This document shows, one piece after another, positions 44,186-55,790 of a stretch of DNA of 64,000 nt (positions are counted from its first letter, which is position 1; each line of letters begins with the position of its first letter). The DNA lies in contig CM069438.1 of NCBI GenBank assembly GCA_035610365.1, forward strand, positions 46,000,837-46,064,836, in the 5' to 3' direction. Source of the DNA: Aquatica leii (Eukaryota; Arthropoda; Insecta; Coleoptera; Lampyridae). Under the pieces are notes generated by a model that was not told the DNA's origin, did not search any database, and saw nothing but the letters and a program-made list of their open reading frames with translations. A program made the translations under genes and the position numbers.

Positions 44186-47120
44186 CCTTCTAAGTGTTTT
44201 GTGACATATACAAAATAGATATAGCATATGTATCTACTTGTAATAATAAAATAAGTTCTATATTTTTGAATAAATTTCATGTTTGTTCTTTTATCTTCAC
44301 AGTGGTGCAAAAATGCACCAGTTGGCCACAAGGTTATTTTGTAAGATGTAATTTTTTTTTCATTTTGGTCTTCTAAAATAGACCAATACTAATTGATTGG
44401 CCAGAGGAAACCGCAAATTTTTAAATGGTTCTGTGCTTGGGCATTTTTGGGTTAATAAAAATAAAAATTAATAATTAAAAAAATGTTCAAAATGTATTTA
44501 CATAATCACATATTGTGGGCATTAAATAAACGTCAGAAGTTTTACAAATTTAAATAAACAAAATGGGTTTGTCTTTTGATTAGTTTCAAAACAATGTATA
44601 AATTTATAGATTTTAGTTTTCAAAGAATTGTCTCAAACAACAATAAGAACAATTAAAATTAAAGAAACACAATTTAGAACAAAATATTCTTGTAAAAATT
44701 TAATTTTAAGAGAACAAAAAGTCTTAAATCAATAATTTAACGTTACGTACAAAAATGAGAACAATTTATTTAGGTTTTTTTAATAAGACACAATACTAAT
44801 AAAGTACACAACACAAATATTTAATAATTAAACGATTACAATGACATAGAAATTTCAGCTAAAAGTAAATAATAAAATTATAAAGTTACACCATAAGGAA
44901 TACGGTTTGTGATTGTAAACAAAATTTATTGTATAAACCTGGCTTTTAGAGGAATTTTTAATTTAACCTTAGCCCAAAAGAAAAAATATTTACTGTTTAC
45001 ACATTAATTTTGTTTGTCACTAAAATAAATATCTACAAATTATTAAAACTCGCTTTAGCTTTTAATGTACAAAAAAAACACAAAATAAAAGAAACGTATT
45101 TTTTAAACTAATCTTAAAAAAATCTATTTGTAATTGTTTCATTTTCAAGTATATCAAAGCATTAATTATTTAAAACTAAAGCTTATGATTTATTGTTTAG
45201 TTTTCTTTTATGTGCTAACGTAAATAAAAAATTAGTTGTGTTTAATGATTTATGAAGTTATATAAAGTAAAGTTTCTAAAATACAAGATTTTTGTGGTTT
45301 TTAAATATTAAAAGGTAAGTAACGCACACGCAGTAATAAAAGAATTAATATGTTGCTAAAAGTGGATACAGCGTGTAGGATAAAAATTTGTTTAGAATTA
45401 AAAAACCTACATCGTAATGAAGAAGAATTCTGTTTGTATATTTTTGCACGTAAAATTAGACGCAATCGAATTTTTAACAATTTTTAGTATTTCCGGAATA
45501 CACAAAAAAATCTGAATTATATTATGGCGCTTTCTTATAAGTCAAAAACAATTTATACAAAATTTAAAAAAATAATTAAGTACTTTAATAAACAAAGTAG
45601 TGGTTGTTATGTATTATATAAAACTTGTTAATTTAGAAATATACGAACAACTTTATAGTATTACGAAACGCCTACAGTATTTACGCAAACATTAACCAAA
45701 CCTAAACTTCATTATTAGCGAGATTAATGTAATACAATTGTTAAACAATGTTCGTGTTATAACTTTAAACATTTTATTACAAAACGTATTTTCAAACAGC
45801 AATTTTATAACTCGTTTAAGAATTTTTGACATTGATGATTGATATTGTAAAAAAGAAGAAAACATTGTCTCAGTATATAGTAAGTTTTAAAATAATTAAA
45901 TTTGTTTAAAAATTAAAAAAAATCTGCACGACAAAATTATTAAAAAAAAAGTATCACTAAGAAAATTAAAAAAATAATTTAATAAAAAAAAGTAAATTTA
46001 CATAAATGAGCGAGACAACGATTAGGAAGCACAGGTTTTTAATAAAAACAAAAAAATAAGAAAACCCCCAAAAACAAAATGAAAAATAGCCACCTAATAG
46101 AAAATTTAATTGAAATTAAGAAAAAGTTTCAAAAAAGATACACAAGATTGGATTGATAACAAAAATAGAAGAAATAAGTCAAAATTATAGTGTAAAAGAT
46201 ACAGATAAATATAAACAATTTAAGAAAAATAAAGAAAAAATCAAGTAGTTTACAAAAAAATAATAGACGTTGTAGCTCTAATCAAGATTCTTATAAATGA
46301 CGTTTAGTAAAGTTACTAGAATTACTACATTCTTTTTTATGTATTTCAAATATCAATGATATCACCCATGACTCGGAAAGTATTGCTGACAGATACTGTT
46401 TAAATATGTCAAACACTGAAATAGAACAAATAGCAAAACACAAATTATTTATTTTTAAGAACTCAAAAGCAAGGTTAAAAGGAAGAAGTGAGACAGAATT
46501 ACACATATACTACCAATTAAAAGTTGGTCGATAAATATCACAGTCAATGACGTTTATTCGTACATAAAATTATCGTAGTATGACAGTATAAATTAATATA
46601 TAATCAAAGAATTAAGCTTTCAATCAATGCAAAACTAGTGAACTTGCGATCTAGAAGCAAATCGTACTTAAAATAAACTCAAATCGAAGTTGTAGAAACA
46701 AATTGGCGTTTGTTAGTCGTAATAACATATACACCTACGTCGCACGTATTCTATGTTCCACAAATACACAAACTAATAGAAAGTAAAGAAATTGTACTCA
46801 CAATTATCTATTCATGCTAATAGCTATCGTCTTCTAAAATCGTTGATAATGTAAAGAAAAGAATAATTAAATATAAGATGATATCACAAATAAGTCAAAT
46901 AATGAATCGTTTAAACCGAATGCGTCAAACTTTCCAGTGATTTTTAATATTTCTATTGTCGTTAGTAACCAATGTTTCTCTTAGTAAGTACTCCAAGTTA
47001 TTGATTCCAGCAAAAAGTATTTTATTGACATGTAAAATTGCAAAAGAACAAGCACGTGACGGTAGCCCAAGTTGCTATTATAAATACGAAAAAATTAAAT
47101 TATGTCAAAAAAATAGGAAT
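44186..47120. other. Long AT-rich stretch, no gene recognised
   Basis: Very AT-rich with long A runs around 45900-46250. Charged short frames at 46080-46500 (for example NLIEIKKKFQKRYTRLD) could be a faint LINE linker, but I do not claim it. Confidence 0.5.
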
Positions 47121-47125
47121 TAAAT

Positions 47126-47343
47126 TGTTTGGTTAGTTATATTGTAGATGCTTGTGTAAACCGGCCTTTGGCTGGAGGTAGGTGTAAAGGGGGCTATAGA
47201 ATAAAAAAATGGCGATTATAAGTGTAATGACATCCTTGTGTATTAGTAGTATTTAGAGTTTCTTTGAAATAAACTTAAACTAGAATAGTAGATCAATCCG
47301 TTGAGTGTTCCTGAATTAGAACCCAATCATAAATAACAATACA
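47126..47343 (+). repeat. Gypsy 5' LTR
   Basis: Starts TGTTTGGTTAGTTATATTG and ends AATAACAATACA. About 96 percent identical to the 3' LTR. CTTTGAAATAAACTT near 47260 carries an AATAAA polyadenylation-like signal. Confidence 0.93.
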
Positions 47344-47361
47344 TGGTGGCAGCTAGGGAAT
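47344..47361 (+). promoter_or_regulatory. Primer binding site
   Basis: TGGTGGCAGCTAGGGAAT directly follows the 5' LTR. The TGG matches the CCA end of a tRNA; I do not name the tRNA. Confidence 0.75.
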
Positions 47362-47418
47362 CGGAAGCGTTCTTTGTATTCTAACTGGATTCAACAAAAT
47401 TTTATAGAATTTTCCATA

Positions 47419-48235
47419 ATGCAAGGAGACGAAATTCAAGGAAAAAACGAAACTCAGTCTGCTCAACCAGGATTGAATCTTACGGTGAGCCCTCCTGAAA
47501 AGTTTAATTTTGCATATCCATCGTCATGGCCACAATGGAAAAAAAAAAAGATTTCAGAGGTACATGATGGTCTCGGGGCTACATATGAAAAAGGATGAAG
47601 ATAAAATTAATATTCTACTGTATGTAATGGGTGAAGAAAGTGAACAGATATTAACTCAATTTTTGGATATGCTTGTAGAATACGAGGTTTTGGTAAATCG
47701 TCTAGAACAATATTTCATACCAAGAAAAAATGTCATATTCGAAAGGTTCAAATTCAACAGTAGGATGCAGAGACAGGGAAAAAGCATCGATGTATTTATA
47801 ACTTCACTGCACTCATTGGCAGAAAATTGTGATTACGGGTCTCTCAAAGAGGAGCTAATTAGCGATAGAATTGTAGTGGGGATGCTCGATAAGAAAGTAA
47901 GTGAAAACCTGCAACTAAGGCATGACTTAAAATTGTCTGATTCTATTTTGATGGCCAAGCAAGCTGAAATCCAAACTAAGCAGAATACCATACTGCGTAA
48001 AGAAGTAACAGCAGATATCAACAAAATAGTGGTACAAAGTAACGGAAACAAGTCAAAGTTTTCAAGAAATCACCGGAGTTCACGTCAAGTTCCATATCAG
48101 GGGAAAAAGCAAGATTTTCAGCCTCAAGCTGGAAGCAGCACTACATGTAATTACTGTGGATTGCAGCATCATCTAAGAAAAATTTGTCCAGCGCGCAATT
48201 CAATCTGTAGGAAGTGCAAGAGAAGGGGTCATTAG
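47419..48235 (+). pseudogene. Gypsy gag, frameshifted
   Basis: ATG at 47419 opens gag (MQGDEIQGKNETQSAQPG). A run of 11 A (47539-47549) shifts the frame after some 40 codons and the main part continues in another frame (KDEDKINILLYVMGEESEQI, VIFERFKFNSRMQRQGKSID), a typical Gypsy capsid region. It ends with zinc knuckle CNYCGLQHHLRKIC (CX2CX4HX4C) and a second knuckle CRKCKRRGH that is cut by TAG at 48233. Gag packages element RNA. The A-run shift may be a sequencing or replication slip. Confidence 0.85.
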
Positions 48236-48319
48236 CTCAAAACATGCAGATCAGGCATTTAGTCATTAAACAACCTAGGTTAAGATGAAGCAGAACCGCC
48301 TGCAGGTTGCCCTTCATTT

Positions 48320-48807
48320 GTGGGTAGTTTGCACTATGTAAATGCGGTAGAAACTAATGAGAAAGACCAATGGCTGTGCAAGGTTAAGGCTAGTGATCTC
48401 AATAGAAACATTTCATTTCTCGTGGATACTGGGGCTGATATAAGTTGCATACCATTGTCAATGCTAAAATTATATGCGAAATTATATCAGGTCCAGATGA
48501 TAAGCATTTAAATGTGTTAGGAAAATTAGGTTTAAGTTTACATTATAATGATTTAGTTGTATGTGCAGACGTATATGTGATAAGGGACTTAAAAGTACCA
48601 ATTCTGGGACGTCCAGAAATCCTGGCATTGAAAGTTCTCACGATTGAAAGCCAAATCAATTCAAAAAATTACTTGAATAGCTTGAATGGTAGTCGATCTA
48701 TAATAGCTCCACAGGTGGAATTTCCTGGTATATTTAATGAACTGAGTACTGGTTGTACCTTATGTACAGTCTACACCCAGGGACGTTCCGTTACCTTTAC
48801 TAGATAA
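48320..48807 (+). pseudogene. Gypsy protease region, frameshifted
   Basis: FLVDTGADISCIP (near 48416-48455) is the aspartic protease active site (DTG). A frame change near 48450-48480 leads to NVLGKLGLSLHYNDLVVCAD and IRDLKVPILGRPEILAL, the flap and ILG segment of a retropepsin. The frame then stops at 48807 before the RT. The active site is intact but the frame is broken. Confidence 0.82.
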
Positions 48808-48833
48808 ACTGGAAAAAAAGTTAAAAACTCATC

Positions 48834-50237
48834 ATGTTAGATATAATTGCACCTATAGAGCACCACACCGAGTGGGTGGCTCCTATTGTAGTAGTTCCTA
48901 AGGGTGACTCCGTTCGGATATGCGGTGATTTCACGGAATTAAACAAAAATGTGCTGCAATCTCACTTCCCTATTCCGAAAGTGGAAACGTCTTTGTCAAA
49001 ACTAAAAGGGACAAAAATCTTCTCTAAACTTGATGCTAACTCGGGATTTTATGAGATTAAATTAAAAGAAGAATCAAGAGATTTAACTGCCTTTATTACA
49101 CCTTTTGGTAGGTTCGTCTTTAAAAGATTGCCATTTGGAATAAGTTGTGCGCCTGAATATTTCAGTCAGAAATTATCTAACGTAATTGCTGGTCTCAAGG
49201 GTGTAATAATGCATGTGGGTGACATCGTGATATTTACATCTTCTGTTTCTGATCATAATGATATTTTGAGAGAAGTTCTTCGCAGACTTCACAAAAAGGG
49301 CATTACTCTCAATAAAAGTAAATGCGTATTTAATGTCACAGAAGTAAAGTTTCTAGGGCACGTCATTAATAGTCAGGGGGTATCTGTGGATCCAGTTCGT
49401 ATTGAATCTATTCGTGACTTTCCTAATCCTACAAACAAAAAAGAACTTATGCAATTGTTGGGTATGATTAATTTTGTGGGTCGTTATATTCCTGACAAAT
49501 CTAATATCCTAGAACCTCTAAACTCTCTATTAAAAAATGATGTAGAATTCGTGTGGTCGATATCTCAAACAAAAGCTTTTGAAACTATAAAGAATCTTTT
49601 GGTTAAGGCACCATGTCTCTCATTTTTTGATCACACTAAACAAATTATGGTAAGTGCAGATGCATCGTGCTTTGGCCTTGGTGCAGCGCTATTGCAAGTG
49701 AATGAGAGTGGGGTACGTGAAGTGGTGGCTTATGCATCGCGTACACTTACTGCTACGGAATGTGCCTATGCACAAATAGAGCGCAAAACTCTCGCATTAG
49801 CTTGGGCTGCTGAAAAATTCAAACAGTACTTGATAGGGATTCCCATAGTTTTGGAAACCGATCATAAACCGCTTTTACAAATTTTGCAAACAAAAAAATT
49901 GGATGAGTTATCTCCTCGTCTTCAGAGATTCCGCATACGACTAATGAGATATGACTACATAGTAAAGTTTACTCTAGGTAAAGAATTGATTTTAGCTAAT
50001 TGTCTTTCTCGTAATCTTGTCAAAATAGAACATAAAATTGAGGAACTTTCTTCAGAAGTTGACTCTTATGTTAAACTCATAATGAAGAACTTACCTGTAA
50101 AGGATTACTATTTGTCAAAAATGGCACAGGAGCAATCTGCAGATCTTATTTGTCAAAAACTAAGAGAGTACTCAAGCAATGGGTGGCCTCATAAGAATGA
50201 AATCTCTCCAGAGCTTATGGTATATTACCAATATTGA
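48834..50237 (+). pseudogene. Gypsy reverse transcriptase and RNase H
   Basis: A 467-residue open frame covers most of RT and RNase H. It has HTEWVAPIVVVPKGDSVRIC, then FSKLDANSGFYEIKL (motif A with its Asp), LPFGISCAPEYFSQK (motif B) and MHVGDIVIFTS (motif C). The usual YVDD is HVGD, losing one catalytic aspartate. RNase H follows with SADASCFGLGAAL, the Glu in QIERKTLALAWA, and ETDHKPL. A frameshift just before 48834 detaches the N-terminus, and the frame ends at TGA 50235, before the integrase. RT would copy element RNA in the particle; the motif C change should abolish that. Confidence 0.88.
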
Positions 50238-50239
50238 CA

Positions 50240-51437
50240 TGATATTTCTTTCAACGAAAATTTGCTACTTAAAGGTACTCGTATACTAATACCTCCATCA
50301 TTACAGTTAGAGTGTCTAAATTTTATCCATTCGGGACATCAGGGAATAGTTAAATGTCGAGAACGAGCTGAGATGTCTATTTGGTAACTAGGTCTCTCTT
50401 CTCAAATTGAGAATTTAGTGAGAAATTGTCCGAATTGCGTTGAAAAACGTACTAATATAAAACAACCATTCGTAAGGGATGGGCAATCAACTAGACCGTG
50501 GCGAAAAGTGGCAGTAGATTTGTTTAAACACGACGGGTGGTATCTTATAGTTACCGACTATTATTCAAGGTATTTTGAAATATTTCATTTAAAAGCATTA
50601 ACTTAGATTAGTGTTATAAACAGGATGAAAGAACTTTTTTCAAGGCTGGGTATTCCAGAATTTGTTCGAACGGACAACGGTAGTCAGTTTCAAAATCAAT
50701 TTAAAGAGTTCTCACGTCAATATAATTTCACACATGTAACTAGCTCTCCTTACTACTCTCAGTCTAATGGCTGTGCAGAAGCAGCAGTAAAAATTGCTAA
50801 GAACCTATTAAAAAAGAATTAGGACATTCATTTGGGGTTACTGTCATACAGAAGTACACCTATGGAATCTGGCTTTAGTCCAGCAGAACTATTGTTTTCG
50901 CGTAAGATTAGAACCATTTTGCCTGTACTTGCTAGCAAACTGAACCCTGTAATAAACACAAAAAAATTTTTGGAGAAGGAAGGGAGTAGGAAGGATAAGC
51001 AAGAAAATAATTATAATAAACGTCACAATGTTAAAAATCGAGACTGTCTTAATGTCAACGACTCCGTGTGGGTTACTGACTTGAGATGTTATGAGAAAAT
51101 TGTCAATAAAGCTGAAGAGCCTCGCTCTTATATAATTAAAACTCAGAACGGTAATTACTGTAGAAATCAGTGGTATTTAATAAATGCTCCATACATACAG
51201 GAACCTTCATCATCTCACTCAGTACCTCAATCAAATGAATTAAGTGTACCACAAGGGAAACTGTCAGTACACGAGCAAAGTAGTGAAAGTGTAGAGGGTG
51301 CAGACGGAAAGCAAAGTGAGTGTGCCAATAAAAGTATAGCTCAAACATCTGACGAAAATTTAGGAAACTGTTCTAGTGGGAGTGTTACGGAACCGACTTC
51401 TTGCAGGCCTAAGCGTAATATTTCTAAACCTGCATAG
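50240..51437 (+). pseudogene. Gypsy integrase, interrupted by stops
   Basis: The zinc-binding HHCC part is visible (FIHSGHQGIVK, then NLVRNCPNCVEKRTN). The catalytic core has AVDLFKHDGWYLIVTDYYSR with the first Asp, FVRTDNGSQFQNQF with the second, and SQSNGCAEAAVKIAKN with the Glu. The C-terminal part (201-residue open frame to 51437) includes SYRSTPMESGFSPAELLFSR and a hydrophilic tail. In-frame stops lie at about 50385, 50605 and 50819. All catalytic residues are present, but the protein is fragmented. It would insert element cDNA into chromosomes. Confidence 0.86.
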
Positions 51438-51516
51438 ATGTCAGACTATGTAACTGATTAAGAAAAAATATATGTATACTTGTTGTATTTAGATATAGGT
51501 AGTTTCCTGTAATGTT

Positions 51517-51527
51517 AAAAAGAAGGA
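51517..51527 (+). promoter_or_regulatory. Polypurine tract
   Basis: AAAAAGAAGGA immediately before the 3' LTR; primes plus-strand synthesis in this class. Confidence 0.75.
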
Positions 51528-51746
51528 TGTTTGGTTAGTTATATTGTAGATGCATGTGTAAACCGGCCTTTGGCTGGAGGTAGGTGTAAAGGGGGCTATA
51601 GAATAAAAAGATGGCGATCATAAGTGTAATGACATCCTTGTGTATAAGTAGTATTTAGAGTTTCTTTGAAATAAACTTAAACTAGAAGTGGTAGATCAAT
51701 CCTTTGAGTGTTCCTGAATTAGAACCCAATCATAAATAATAATACA
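51528..51746 (+). repeat. Gypsy 3' LTR
   Basis: Matches the 5' LTR with about 8 substitutions and a one-base indel. It is followed by the TAAAT target duplication. Confidence 0.93.
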
Positions 51747-51751
51747 TAAAT

Positions 51752-52979
51752 CTTACCCCAGAGAAACCTTCACATTATACTAAACTATCAGATAAAAAAT
51801 AATCAAAAATAAAATTTCCACTAGACGCGCAGGTTAGATTTCATGTACAATCTTTCTTACCTTTACCAGAAATTTCGTTTTTCTTTAATAATTCTATACG
51901 CTAAGAGAAAGAAAAATGACAGCCAACACTATGCATGTAGCAAGAAGTCGTTCCGGGACAAAATGCATACAGTACGCAATTTATATCAGAACAAATGGTA
52001 GAAGGAGAAACCGTAGAAAAACTTTAAAATGATAAAAATCAAGATAAAGAATCACGAAAATGACTTATGGAATAAACTTGACTTGGCTAGAAGTGCTGCA
52101 CTTGATAACTGCACATAAACAATGCTTCTTAGACACTAAAAGGTCGAAAAAATGCTACACACCGTGTTCTCTAACTCAAGCAATGAATGTTGTTGCAAAC
52201 AATACAAATAGAATAAAAACAATTTCTTTTTTTGCTGTCACAGTAGAAAAAAACTAGTGTGGTCACCACAAGACTTTCCTATAAGAAATGATTAAAGAAT
52301 GCCTACATATTTTTTTAGGTTATGTTCTCATAAAACAACTTTGAAGTGATATGTACAGTTTGTATTGACTTCCTAGCATGTTATAATTTTTTTTTTAATT
52401 TTTCTTCTCGATTTCATTTAGATATAACTAAAATATAGCAAATTGAGCTTATGTTGCCATATCGACTAAAGCCTATATTTGTCCACCTCGATATTGCTTT
52501 CCCCTTTAGTAAATCAGTAAAAATTGTTATTTTGCTTTCCTTTGAAGATATAGAATTTTTTTCTAAAAAAAAATCATTGCATACAGGATGTGAACCTATA
52601 TTATATTTGTAAATTCATTTTAAAGTGTAAATAAAATATCTAATAAATTGTTATTACTAGAAACATTTTTGTTCGAATAAATTGTTAGAATGAATTAGCT
52701 ATATAAGAAACTGAAAAAATAATTCGAATAATTTAGATACGTTCAAAATTATATAAAACAAACTGTTAAAAATGGTGGATACACCTACTTCCGGTTTTTT
52801 ATAAGAGCCATTTTTTGATAATACCGAGAGAATATGAAAAACCAGCTCCATTCCAAATTTCAAGTTACGAGTACTTTTGGTTCGAGAGTTATGGTGAGTA
52901 CATTGTTACACACACGACACAGAAACACACACAGACACTCAACATTTTATGTCAAAAATAAATTTTTCTGAATCAGAAG
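51752..52979. other. No recognised gene
   Basis: AT-rich. A 65-codon frame at 52060-52257 shows no domain. An ACACAC-rich patch at 52908-52935 precedes the gag relic. Confidence 0.5.
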
Positions 52980-53590
52980 ACCTTGAAACGTAAAATTATG
53001 CAAAAAATTTTTTTGAGAAAACTGCAATAAAAATTATAAGAAATATTAGTACAAGTACAAACGATAGAAAAGTACTAATAGTTATAGACAAAAATGAAAA
53101 CAAAGTAAAAAAAATTTAAAATAAAATCGCAGAACGTGCAAATAATACAACAGTTAAACAGTTCGAAAAAATAAGCCAAGGTGCTCCAAATTAAGCAACT
53201 CGAAGCGACTACAAATAAGAACAAAACTTATCTACCATTAAGAAATATCCTTAATAGAGAGTCCAAAGTTTTAAAAATAGAAAGACTAAGACCTGGAACA
53301 AGAAACACGCAAAACGTAAGAATCACAGTGGATTCGACAATGGCTAGAACTTTTATTGCAATGAAATTTGTTAAAATTGGATTACCAAGAAGGAGAGTAG
53401 AGAAGAAAGCTTCGGCCACACAATGCTACCATTGCTGGTTCTATAGACATGTAGCATTACAATGCAAAAATGAGGTAAACAAACCTAAATGCTGCTATAG
53501 ATGTGGAAGAAGACAAAACAAATGAATGGAATGAAGAAGAAGATAAATGTCCCATCTGCAACTGGGTTAGCCACACTACTTGAATATCAA
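52980..53590 (+). pseudogene. R1-clade LINE gag fragment
   Basis: In several frames: VLIVIDKNENKVKK, ERANNTTVKQFEKISQGAP, then a 114-codon open frame with NILNRESKVLKIERLRPGTR, NVRITVDSTMARTF and KFVKIGLPRRRVEKK. It ends in a zinc knuckle CYHCWFYRHVALQC (CX2CX4HX4C) and CCYRCGRR. This is the typical end of an R1-type ORF1. The rest of the LINE is missing and a PLE fragment follows. Confidence 0.72.
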
Positions 53591-53629
53591 TATTTATATA
53601 ACCAAACGTTAAATTGTTTTCTTTCTAAG

Positions 53630-54560
53630 TTTTTTAGAGTTTAGAATCTCGCTTGGTTTTCAAGTTTTTAGAGGTTTTTTTGATTGCTTGTTTGAATACT
53701 TCAATTTCTCTCCAGCTTTGATGAAAGTAGACAAAATGTTGACAATTTCGATTACAACAATGACACGATCCAAACTCGAAAGACGTTTTTATCTTAGTAT
53801 AGTTTCCGGTCGTAGAAGCCTTCGCTATTACATTAACAAAATCTACGGAAAGAATTTTTTTTAAACTTTTGTATGTTCCCAACTTAGCTACAAATTTGTC
53901 AAACTTTTGTGCATTTAAGCTTTTCTTAGTCGTTGTGACCACAACATGATTCTTGCATTCCTCAAAATTAAATTTTACATTTAGAAACGTTCTTCTAAAA
54001 ACATTTTAAACCGCGTTAGTCTAGCATTAATATGGGAACGTATTAAGCAAACCAGACCAGTCAGCCTAATCATCAGATTTTCTAATCTAATTTTTAAAAC
54101 CAAATGTTGACTTACCTTTTCAGATTTGAAACCACTGCGTCTCGGATTTTCCAAAATTCACAAACAAAGTTTACCTTTTTCACTTATTTCCAGTACTATT
54201 CAATCTTTTACCTACAAGTTAGCCAAGTTTTTTTTTCTTTTTACATCTTGAACTATCAGCATTTAATTCAACGTTTAGAAATTTTAAACCTTGAACCCCA
54301 AGATCTTCATGTGAGTTTTGATGTCACTTCACTTTTTACCAAAAATTTTATTCGAGATTCGCTTATTATTATCTAACAGATTCTGTCTCATCATGACAAA
54401 GATTTAAATTTGGTTTTTCTTATTGATAAATGTCTATTTATTTTTAATTCAAAAAGTTTTTCAAACAAGTTTCCAGTGTTGCTATGGATTCTTCTCTATC
54501 GCCTGTGGTAGTTAACATTTTTATAGACTCTTTTGAATCTGCTAAGCTAGGAAAAAAAAG
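53630..54560 (+). pseudogene. Third Penelope-like family (PLE-D), 5' half relic
   Basis: It starts with a decayed terminal-repeat-like segment (CTTTGATGAAAGTAGAC and TTCGATTACAACAATG near 53715-53765), a variant of which recurs at 58150-58260. Then come N-terminal PLE-like pieces (FCAFKLFLSRCDHN, MILAFLKIKF), RLGFSKIHKQSLPFSLISST, EPQDLHVSFDVTSLFTK (RT motif A with its Asp) and VAMDSSLSPVVVNIFIDSFE (motif B). Motif C and the nuclease are missing. Frameshifts are many. It lies between two R1 gag fragments. Confidence 0.68.
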
Positions 54561-54569
54561 AGTATACGA

Positions 54570-55260
54570 CTGACGAGAAAAAAAATTTTACTGACACAGA
54601 CAGAAAAAAAGCAAGAACAACGCTAAAAAAAAACTAGAGAGATTATAGGCGGTAATTATTAAAGTTATTGAAGAAGATAATTATAAGGAAGTATTGCGGA
54701 ATGTGCGCAAAACAGACATAGAAGGAATAGAAACTAAGATATAAGGAATTAGTGAAACTAAGGAAGGCGACTTTCTACTACAGTTTGAAAAAAAAAACTA
54801 GAAAAGCTAAGCCACTGAAGTACGAATATTAGGTGCTGAGATCACAATAGAAATTAAAGACTTAGATTCAGTCACGACGAAAAGGGAGGTGCTAAAAGTC
54901 ATCATGAAAACATGTCCTAAAGGAATGTGCAGAAGCAAAATGATCTACAAAATCAGTAGAATACAACAAATCGCTTTAGTACAGGTAGATAAAGCTACGG
55001 AGATAATGATTGAAAGAGAAAGGCACCCGAGAGTCGGGTAGATTTCCTATAGGATAGAAGTGAAACAAGCGGTGGGCACGTGCTTTAGGTGCTGGATGAG
55101 ACGACATAAAGCAGATAAATGCAATGACCCGAACAGGAGTAGACTGTGTTACAAATGCGGGGGAAATGATTATCTCATAGAATTGTGTAATAAAAAGATG
55201 CCTAATCTGCAAAACGGTAAAAGAAAGCGCAGAAAACGATCATAAAACTAATTCTAGATG
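54570..55260 (+). pseudogene. R1-clade LINE ORF1 (gag-like), broken
   Basis: Charged coiled-coil-like pieces (EDNYKEVLRNVRKTDIEGIE, GDFLLQFEKKTRKAKPL) lead to the gag core (EITIEIKDLDSVTTKREVLK, MCRSKMIYKISRIQQIALV). Zinc knuckles CFRCWMRRHKADKC and CYKCGGNDYLIELC follow. In the second knuckle the conserved His is Tyr. ORF1 of this clade binds LINE RNA. Stops and shifts break the frame; the knuckle part alone stays open to 55245. Confidence 0.75.
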
Positions 55261-55379
55261 GTGTAGGTACACTGAAATTAGAAAAAAAGGGCTACAAGGA
55301 AAAATTAACAGTAAACATTTGATAAATATGCGTACAATAAAGCAAAGAGAGTTCAGAAGAAGAAAGAACCACATGAAAA

Positions 55380-55790
55380 TTATAAATTAAAAATATTGCA
55401 GATTAATTTAGATAACCGTAGGGAAGATTTTGCCCTAAAGAAAATCACAAAGATGGACAACGACAGTTCAGTTTTTAGTTGCTATTTTCTTTCAATAATG
55501 AAATAAATACTTTAGAAACAAACTTACAACTGGCGCTGTCCGTAGGTGGTTCAAATTGGCCTCTTTTTGTTACAGGAGATTTTAATGCGGCCTTAATTCC
55601 CTGCGGAGTCGCTCGAGATAACAAAAAGAGAAAGTTAGTTAAGAAGACAATGGCACAGCTAGATATGGCGATTGCTAACGGAGGAACCAAAGCCACATTT
55701 GAAAAAAGAAATCAGCGCTCCTACCTGGACAACCTACATGGTACAGGGCGTGTGACAACGTTAAAATAAAAACTTAGATGGTTTCACAGA
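55380..55790 (+). pseudogene. R1-clade LINE ORF2 endonuclease part
   Basis: Begins with LKILQINLDNRREDFALKK, the R1-type endonuclease start. A large internal deletion then joins it to FSCYFLS, and the 96-codon frame carries LQLALSVGGSNWPLFVTGDF (GDFN metal-site motif), DMAIANGGTKATFEKRNQRS and YLDNLHG. The catalytic region between is missing, and the SDH motif is lost. Confidence 0.75.

Larger units (their letters stand above)
47121..51751 (+). mobile_element. Gypsy (Metaviridae) LTR retrotransposon, full-length but mutated
   Basis: Two LTRs of about 218 bp (47126-47343 and 51528-51746) bound the element, with a 5-bp target duplication TAAAT at 47121-47125 and 51747-51751. LTRs begin TGTT and end TACA. 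The coding order is gag, protease, reverse transcriptase, RNase H, integrase, which is Gypsy order; no envelope gene is seen. The LTRs differ at about 8 positions plus one indel. Several frameshifts and stops, and a catalytic change in RT, show that it is not autonomous. Confidence 0.93.

Noticed and set aside
53634..53942. 102-residue minus-strand frame with Cys/His
   Set aside because: Antisense to the 5' part of PLE-D, whose coding signals run on the plus strand.
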